From: 2-02-FULL-48-14 sp041645035
GTDB lineage: Bacteria; Patescibacteriota; Gracilibacteria; UBA1369; 2-02-FULL-48-14
Reading direction: 5' to 3'
Length of the DNA stretch: 64,000 bases
Assembly: GCA_041645035.1 (NCBI GenBank)
Contig: JBAZQU010000002.1
Location: 1-64,000, forward strand
A program made the translations under genes and the position numbers. The notes under the pieces were generated by a model. That model was not told where the DNA came from. It did no database searches and saw only the letters and a list, made by a program, of their open reading frames with translations. Shown here piece after piece: positions 59,518 through 64,000 of this stretch; within the stretch, counting starts at the first letter, position 1, and every line of letters begins with the position of its first letter.

Positions 59518-60391
59518 TATTTAAAAGCTTAAGATAATAGTCGTACTCATCTGCAGGCATTTCGCCCAATTCTTTCAAGATATCACTGCCGGAAGCTTGT
59601 TCCCACATGGCATCATAATCTCTATTTGCAAATTCCCCGCTCCTGAAGAAAACGCTGCTGTAGTCAATCTCCTCGCCATATTCATGAGCCTGCCATGGGT
59701 GGTCATGATGAGAATGATCTTCAATTTGTCTGGCACTCATGCCAGATAGCCGCTCGATAACCGAATCCACAACCTTGATCATTTTATCGGTATCGGAACC
59801 AAACACCGAAAGATCAGCGGTCGCAAAATTAAGATAGCGCGTTTGGATGGTGTCATTTAAATAAGATCGAGAGACTCTTTCTGCCATGCCTGTCACCTGC
59901 ATTTCTTTAATGATGGGATTGAACAGGGTTTGATCTGGTATCGGTCCATATTGCATCTTTTTATACTTCATTCCTGTTAACGGTTTCTCATAGATCTCAA
60001 AGTAGTTGAAGTCGCAGAAATAAAGCAGCTTGTAGAGCACCGTTTCACCCACATTCGGCTTACCTCCGCATTTTTCAAGGATATAGAGGAATAGTTGTTT
60101 GAACTTCTCCGAATCAAATTTAATTTTCTTATTAACGGATTTTCCCTTAACAGGAGTCACCACTTTTGGAGCCTTTCCATAAGAAACAAACTCATCAAAC
60201 GACACTTCAAAGAGGCCAAGTATTTTCTGGAACTCCACAAAAGACAGCTCACGCCCTCCACTCTCAATTTGTGACACCGAACTCCGTGGAATATCCAAAA
60301 CCTGAGCCAACTGATCCTGCGAAACACTTTTATGCTTCCTCAGCGCCCTCACAATCTCACCGATTTCAGTGGCATTTAGATCTAAGCTCAT
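59510..60391 (-). CDS. XRE helix-turn-helix - Panacea (DUF4065) antitoxin, copy 2
   Basis: 293 residues from MSLDLNATEI (an ATG 30 nt further upstream is possible). HTH (SQDQLAQVLDIPRSSVSQIESGGRELSF) and Panacea domain (GKPNVGETVLYKLLYFCDFNYFEIYEKPLTG, YGPIPD, HSHHDHPW). Related to the 56802 protein in the same order of motifs. Its partner here is a PemK/MazF toxin rather than a RelE/ParE toxin. A 57-residue gene lies 10 nt upstream. Confidence 0.85.
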   Translation of the reverse strand: MSLDLNATEIGEIVRALRKHKSVSQDQLAQVLDIPRSSVSQIESGGRELSFVEFQKILGLFEVSFDEFVSYGKAPKVVTPVKGKSVNKKIKFDSEKFKQLFLYILEKCGGKPNVGETVLYKLLYFCDFNYFEIYEKPLTGMKYKKMQYGPIPDQTLFNPIIKEMQVTGMAERVSRSYLNDTIQTRYLNFATADLSVFGSDTDKMIKVVDSVIERLSGMSARQIEDHSHHDHPWQAHEYGEEIDYSSVFFRSGEFANRDYDAMWEQASGSDILKELGEMPADEYDYYLKLLNNG

Positions 60392-60401
60392 AGGGGAAAT
60401 G

Positions 60402-60575
60402 TTATTTTTCAACACGAACACCCTTGAATTTTTCGCCGGTAGTTTTATTGTCCAGAAATTGCTTGGTTTCCGTATCTATTTTAACATAAAGTTTAGTCTT
60501 AGGGTTTAAGACTTGGATCCTATTTTTTACCGCCCCATGACGGCGGCCATCCCCTGATTTACCATTTGTAGCCAT
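60402..60575 (-). CDS. Small conserved-looking protein before the Panacea gene
   Basis: 57 residues, MATNGKSGDGRRHGAVKNR at the start, then LNPKTKLYVKIDTETKQF, ending GVRVEK. A gly/lys-rich N-terminus of this type is seen in small proteins near defence and mobile genes. It lies 10 nt before the Panacea antitoxin on the same strand, so it may be the first gene of that operon. Function unknown. Confidence 0.6.
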   Translation of the reverse strand: MATNGKSGDGRRHGAVKNRIQVLNPKTKLYVKIDTETKQFLDNKTTGEKFKGVRVEK

Positions 60576-60672
60576 ATAAGTTGAGGTTAAAATTGAAGCA
60601 TCATCAATCTAACTCATGTTAGATTTTCAGTCAATAGGATGTTGGAGAATCAGACGTAGATAAGTGAAATTT

Positions 60673-63471
60673 CTACCACTCAAACAGATCTACGATATTT
60701 TCAATTGCCTCCTTGATACGATCGACCATCCCTTGTCGTTTTCTAAAGTTGGGAGTTTCTGGCATCAGATCGACAATTTCTTGTCCGTTGGGTAGTTTTT
60801 GAGTGTAGAGATATTCACCAATCAGATGTTCAAATTTTTCGACGGGAATATTTTCAGATTCAGCAATGTTCTTTAAGGTCTCAGCCCGTGCGCTTGCCCA
60901 AAAGTCACTGAAGGCTTTTTCTACGTCATCAGACTGAGCAACCTTTGGCAGATTCTCTTCGACGAACTTCCTGATGAGATCTTTCTTCTTTCGGAGTTGA
61001 GCATCTCTATCAAACAAACGCAAAATGTCTTCTGTCTTCTTTTTACGAGCCGCATCGGAAGTGACATTTTTAAGCCCAGCGATGAGTTGGATAATATAAT
61101 CGAAATTAATGACATCTCGAAGAGTGAGTTCGATTTCAAAATCAATTTGATCCAAGATGGATTCCGTTCCACTGTCATTATTTTTACGATCTTCATAAAC
61201 ATCCAAGTACTTACTTTGATAGTCGTAAAACTCTTGTTCAGACATCGCAAAATCATCAAATGAAAACTCGGCGAATGTTTCGAGTGAGGATTTGAGGCGA
61301 AGCAGGTCACGGAAAGTTTTCACGAAGGCGGCTTTCTCTTCTTCACCTTTCAATTCATCGATGGCTTCAAAGCTTGGCACCATTGCTCGTAACTCCGTAA
61401 GCTTGTTCTCAAATTCTTTTTTCTGAACTTCATAAGGTTTTTTGAAAACCACTTCTTTGGCATTTTCATCTCCAAAAAGTGCCAGTGCCTTGTCCGTGGC
61501 TTCTTTTAAGTTTCTGAAGGAAACAATGTTGCCGTGAGGTTTGTCAGAGTTGAGAAGTCGGTTGGTACGTGAATAGGCTTGGACGAGGCCGTGGTAACGC
61601 AGATTTTTGTCTACGTACAAGGTATTGAGCCGTGGGCTGTCAAAACCGGTCAAAAACATATTCACGACGAGCACGAGATCCACCTGTTTTGCCTTGATTC
61701 TCTTTTGTAAATCTCGATAGTAATCGTAGAAGCGATCGGTTGAAAAATTCGTGGAATATCGAGCGTTGTACCCCTTGATGCATTCTTCTAAGAAATCCCT
61801 AGAATGTTTGTTGATGGGTGCACTTTCGTCACCAAAAATGTCCACATCCAGCATGTCGGAGCTTTCGTCTTCATTCGCTTTGTAGGTGAAAATGGTGGCT
61901 ATAGAAAAATCTTCCGGTTTTTTCTCTTTCAAGAGTTGATAATACTTTTTGAGCACTTCCACGGAGGACACAGCAAACAGAGCATTGAATTTTCCTTGCT
62001 TCGTTTTTCGTTTCCAGTCGGCTAAAACATAGTCCGTAATTTTATTGAGGCGGTCTGGACTTTCGAGCACTTCTTTCGTGTTGATTCCTTCCACTAATGC
62101 ATCGGCAAAAATATCTGCATCGAGGGTGTCTGGATCTCTATGAGTGTATTTGCCCACATATTCCACCGCAAAACCGAGCACGTTGTTATCGCTGATGGCA
62201 TTGGTGATGATGTACTTGTGCAAACATTCTTCGAATACATCTATTGTCGTTACTCCGTCCACATTATTTTCTGCAAAAATAGGTGTTCCTGTGAAGCCAA
62301 AGAGCTGTGCCTTTTTGAAGAAGGCTTTGATCCTTGCATGCGTCTGCCCAAACTGACTCCGATGACATTCATCAAAAATAATGACCACTTTCTGGTCGGC
62401 TAGCTCCTCAAATTGCTTGAGGTATCCGTCTCTTCCAATGGCAATGTCGAGTTTTTGAATGGTGGTAACGATGAGCTTTCGATTGGGATCTTTGAGCTGT
62501 TTCACAAGGCTCTGAGTGTTGTCGGTGCCGTCTACCGCTCCTTTGGAAAAGGAGTTGAACTCTTTGGTCGTTTGAATATCCAAGTCTTTTCGATCCACCA
62601 CAAAGAGCACCTTCTTCACTTCGGGCATCCGTGAAAGGATCTGGCTGGTCTTATAGGAAGTGAGGGTTTTCCCCGACCCCGTAGTGTGCCAGATGTAGCC
62701 ATTTTTATCAGATTCACGCACTCGATTCTCAATCGCTTTCACGGCATAATATTGATAGGGGCGTAGTACCATAGGAATGCCAGTGGCCTCCGCGAGTACA
62801 ATGTATCCTGCAATCATCTCTGAGACGCTGCACTTTTCTAAAAACAAATCAGCGAATTCATCCAGTTTGGTGATTTTATTGTTGTCCTTATCTGTCCAAT
62901 AGAAGGTTTGTTCAAAGCTTTGCTTGGGATTATTTGAAAAGTACTTCGTATTGACCCCATTTGAGATCACAAAAATTTGGATGTATTCAAACAGTGTCCC
63001 TGTGTACGAGTGTTTGTGATAACGCTGGATTTGATTGAACGCTTCTTTAAGCTCCATGCCTCTTCGCTTGAGTTCCACCTGTACGAGTGGCAATCCATTC
63101 ACCAGCAAGGTGACATCATAACGATTCTCGTACTTTCCCACTTGAGTGATTTGTTGCGAGACTTGATATTCATTTTTGCACCACTGATCCATGTTGAAGA
63201 ACTGCACATAAAAAGTGCTTTCATCATCCCGAGTCAGCACAAAACGATCTCGCAAAGTTTTAGCCTTTTGGAAACGATCCCCTTTATTAAGATGATTCAA
63301 GATTCGAGTGAATTCCTCAGCCGAAAAACTGGTTTGATTGAATCGCCCCAGTTGCTCATGCAGATTCATCATCATCGCTGTTGAGTCTTCCAGAACAATC
63401 TTTGTAAAACCCAATCGTCCCAGCTGTTCGAGCAGCGTATTCTCAAGTTGTTGTTCAGATTGATGATTCAT
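60673..63471 (-). CDS. hsdR: Type I restriction enzyme, motor/nuclease subunit
   Basis: 932 residues from MNHQSEQQLE (the frame extends 30 codons upstream, overlapping the hsdS end). N-terminal nuclease motif (VNGLPLVQVELKRRG), helicase Walker A TTGSGKTLTSYK, Walker B IIFDECHRSQFG, and GFTGTPIF. This is the HsdR layout. It cuts DNA after translocation and needs HsdM and HsdS. hsdS lies directly upstream; hsdM would be outside the window. Confidence 0.95.
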   Translation of the reverse strand: MNHQSEQQLENTLLEQLGRLGFTKIVLEDSTAMMMNLHEQLGRFNQTSFSAEEFTRILNHLNKGDRFQKAKTLRDRFVLTRDDESTFYVQFFNMDQWCKNEYQVSQQITQVGKYENRYDVTLLVNGLPLVQVELKRRGMELKEAFNQIQRYHKHSYTGTLFEYIQIFVISNGVNTKYFSNNPKQSFEQTFYWTDKDNNKITKLDEFADLFLEKCSVSEMIAGYIVLAEATGIPMVLRPYQYYAVKAIENRVRESDKNGYIWHTTGSGKTLTSYKTSQILSRMPEVKKVLFVVDRKDLDIQTTKEFNSFSKGAVDGTDNTQSLVKQLKDPNRKLIVTTIQKLDIAIGRDGYLKQFEELADQKVVIIFDECHRSQFGQTHARIKAFFKKAQLFGFTGTPIFAENNVDGVTTIDVFEECLHKYIITNAISDNNVLGFAVEYVGKYTHRDPDTLDADIFADALVEGINTKEVLESPDRLNKITDYVLADWKRKTKQGKFNALFAVSSVEVLKKYYQLLKEKKPEDFSIATIFTYKANEDESSDMLDVDIFGDESAPINKHSRDFLEECIKGYNARYSTNFSTDRFYDYYRDLQKRIKAKQVDLVLVVNMFLTGFDSPRLNTLYVDKNLRYHGLVQAYSRTNRLLNSDKPHGNIVSFRNLKEATDKALALFGDENAKEVVFKKPYEVQKKEFENKLTELRAMVPSFEAIDELKGEEEKAAFVKTFRDLLRLKSSLETFAEFSFDDFAMSEQEFYDYQSKYLDVYEDRKNNDSGTESILDQIDFEIELTLRDVINFDYIIQLIAGLKNVTSDAARKKKTEDILRLFDRDAQLRKKKDLIRKFVEENLPKVAQSDDVEKAFSDFWASARAETLKNIAESENIPVEKFEHLIGEYLYTQKLPNGQEIVDLMPETPNFRKRQGMVDRIKEAIENIVDLFEW

Positions 63472-63475
63472 AGTT

Positions 63476-64000
63476 TTATACGAATAAATTTTGCATAAGT
63501 CCTTTCTTCCATTGTTCGGCTTGAGTGATTTGTTTTTGCTTAGCCTCCATAAGCCTGTCAATTGAAGTCAAAAAGTCCGCGATTTTCTGTTGTTCTTCGG
63601 TAATGGGTAGCGAGATAGGCATGTTATTAAACATAGGTAATCTTAAAGACGGCACTGTTGATCCAACAGCCATCTTATTGAAATATTTTCTATTGTAACT
63701 AATGTAGTAAAACATAAATTCACTAAGACTGTTTTTAAAATTCATTATTGCGTAAGTCCTTTGATGCAAGTCAAATTTACCGACAAAATATTTAGGGCGA
63801 AACTCCTGTCCTTCTCCAGCTACAATAATTGCTTCGGTATCAAATAAATACCGTGAACTAGCTCTAATATCTTCTGATCTATCAAAAAAAGTATAATCAC
63901 CATCTACCGTGGAGTCTTCTCGGTTAGATGATCCAGTCGTAATATAAGCAATCTCTCCTAATCTCTTTTCTTTCCACTCCGGAAACTCCTTCCCATCGTC
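63476..64000 (-). CDS. hsdS: Type I restriction specificity subunit, C-terminal part (cut by the window edge)
   Basis: The frame is open to the window end. It begins (inside the window) DDGKEFPEWKEKRLGEI, the typical start of the second target-recognition half, and has NNMPISLPITEEQQKIADFLTSIDRLMEAKQ, the conserved C-terminal helix region. HsdS sets the recognition sequence. Its stop lies 4 nt before the hsdR start. Confidence 0.9.
   Translation of the reverse strand, partial: DDGKEFPEWKEKRLGEIAYITTGSSNREDSTVDGDYTFFDRSEDIRASSRYLFDTEAIIVAGEGQEFRPKYFVGKFDLHQRTYAIMNFKNSLSEFMFYYISYNRKYFNKMAVGSTVPSLRLPMFNNMPISLPITEEQQKIADFLTSIDRLMEAKQKQITQAEQWKKGLMQNLFV

Overview
The window looks like a chromosomal contig from a Candidate Phyla Radiation (Patescibacteria) bacterium, and Peregrinibacteria is my best guess. 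The evidence is short intergenic gaps, many small lipoproteins and uncharacterised proteins, an HNH-nuclease family I associate with that lineage, and a CPR-style zinc-ribbon protein. TGA is used as a stop codon (gnd, rnhB and pgi end in TGA), which argues against the recoded Gracilibacteria/Absconditabacteria. This placement is inference from gene content; I could not run a phylogeny.

Layout. 0-2.4 kb: a tRNA-Gln gene with 124-bp repeats and decayed tRNA 3'-end copies around two small surface-protein genes, plus a matrixin-like metalloprotease lipoprotein. 2.5-5.5 kb: an EnvC/M23-like hydrolase, a MutY-Nudix fusion and rpmA. 6.5-14.2 kb: the pentose phosphate pathway in two converging blocks, gnd-zwf-pgl and tal-pgi-tkt. 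14-20 kb: LOG-family protein, CPBP protease, typA, a Fic protein with a small upstream partner, tRNA-His, and a VKOR/thioredoxin-like disulfide pair. 20-24 kb: an unrecognised 1223-residue protein. 24-41 kb: housekeeping genes tig, rplS, rnhB, csaB, rfbA, rfbB, infB, rmuC, rpsA, clpC and ruvB. A strong candidate for a new structured RNA (about 34545-34722) lies between rmuC and rpsA. 41-53 kb: CPBP protease, tRNA-Arg, a VapBC-like pair, small unknown genes, a homospermidine-synthase-like enzyme with an SMR transporter, a large M23-SLH surface protein, tsaE, a 3D-domain protein and a VirD4-like ATPase. 53-64 kb: a defence and toxin-antitoxin island with two BRO-N proteins, a second Fic, an intact and a truncated PD-(D/E)XK nuclease, two Panacea (DUF4065) antitoxins paired with different toxin folds, and the hsdS-hsdR end of a type I restriction system that runs off the window.

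How the genes fit together. The oxidative and non-oxidative pentose phosphate genes would supply NADPH and pentoses. CsaB (a cell-wall pyruvyl transferase) and the SLH-domain proteins suggest an S-layer anchored on a pyruvylated polymer, with rfbA/rfbB supplying dTDP-sugars. Three peptidoglycan-active or wall-binding secreted proteins point to active wall remodelling.

Regulatory signature. Shine-Dalgarno sites are hard to find. Many genes carry an extended -10 box of the form TGCTATAAT, and in several it sits only 6-9 nt before the start codon, suggesting leaderless mRNAs. Ribosomal-protein genes and the candidate RNA have good -35/-10 pairs with 17-bp spacing.
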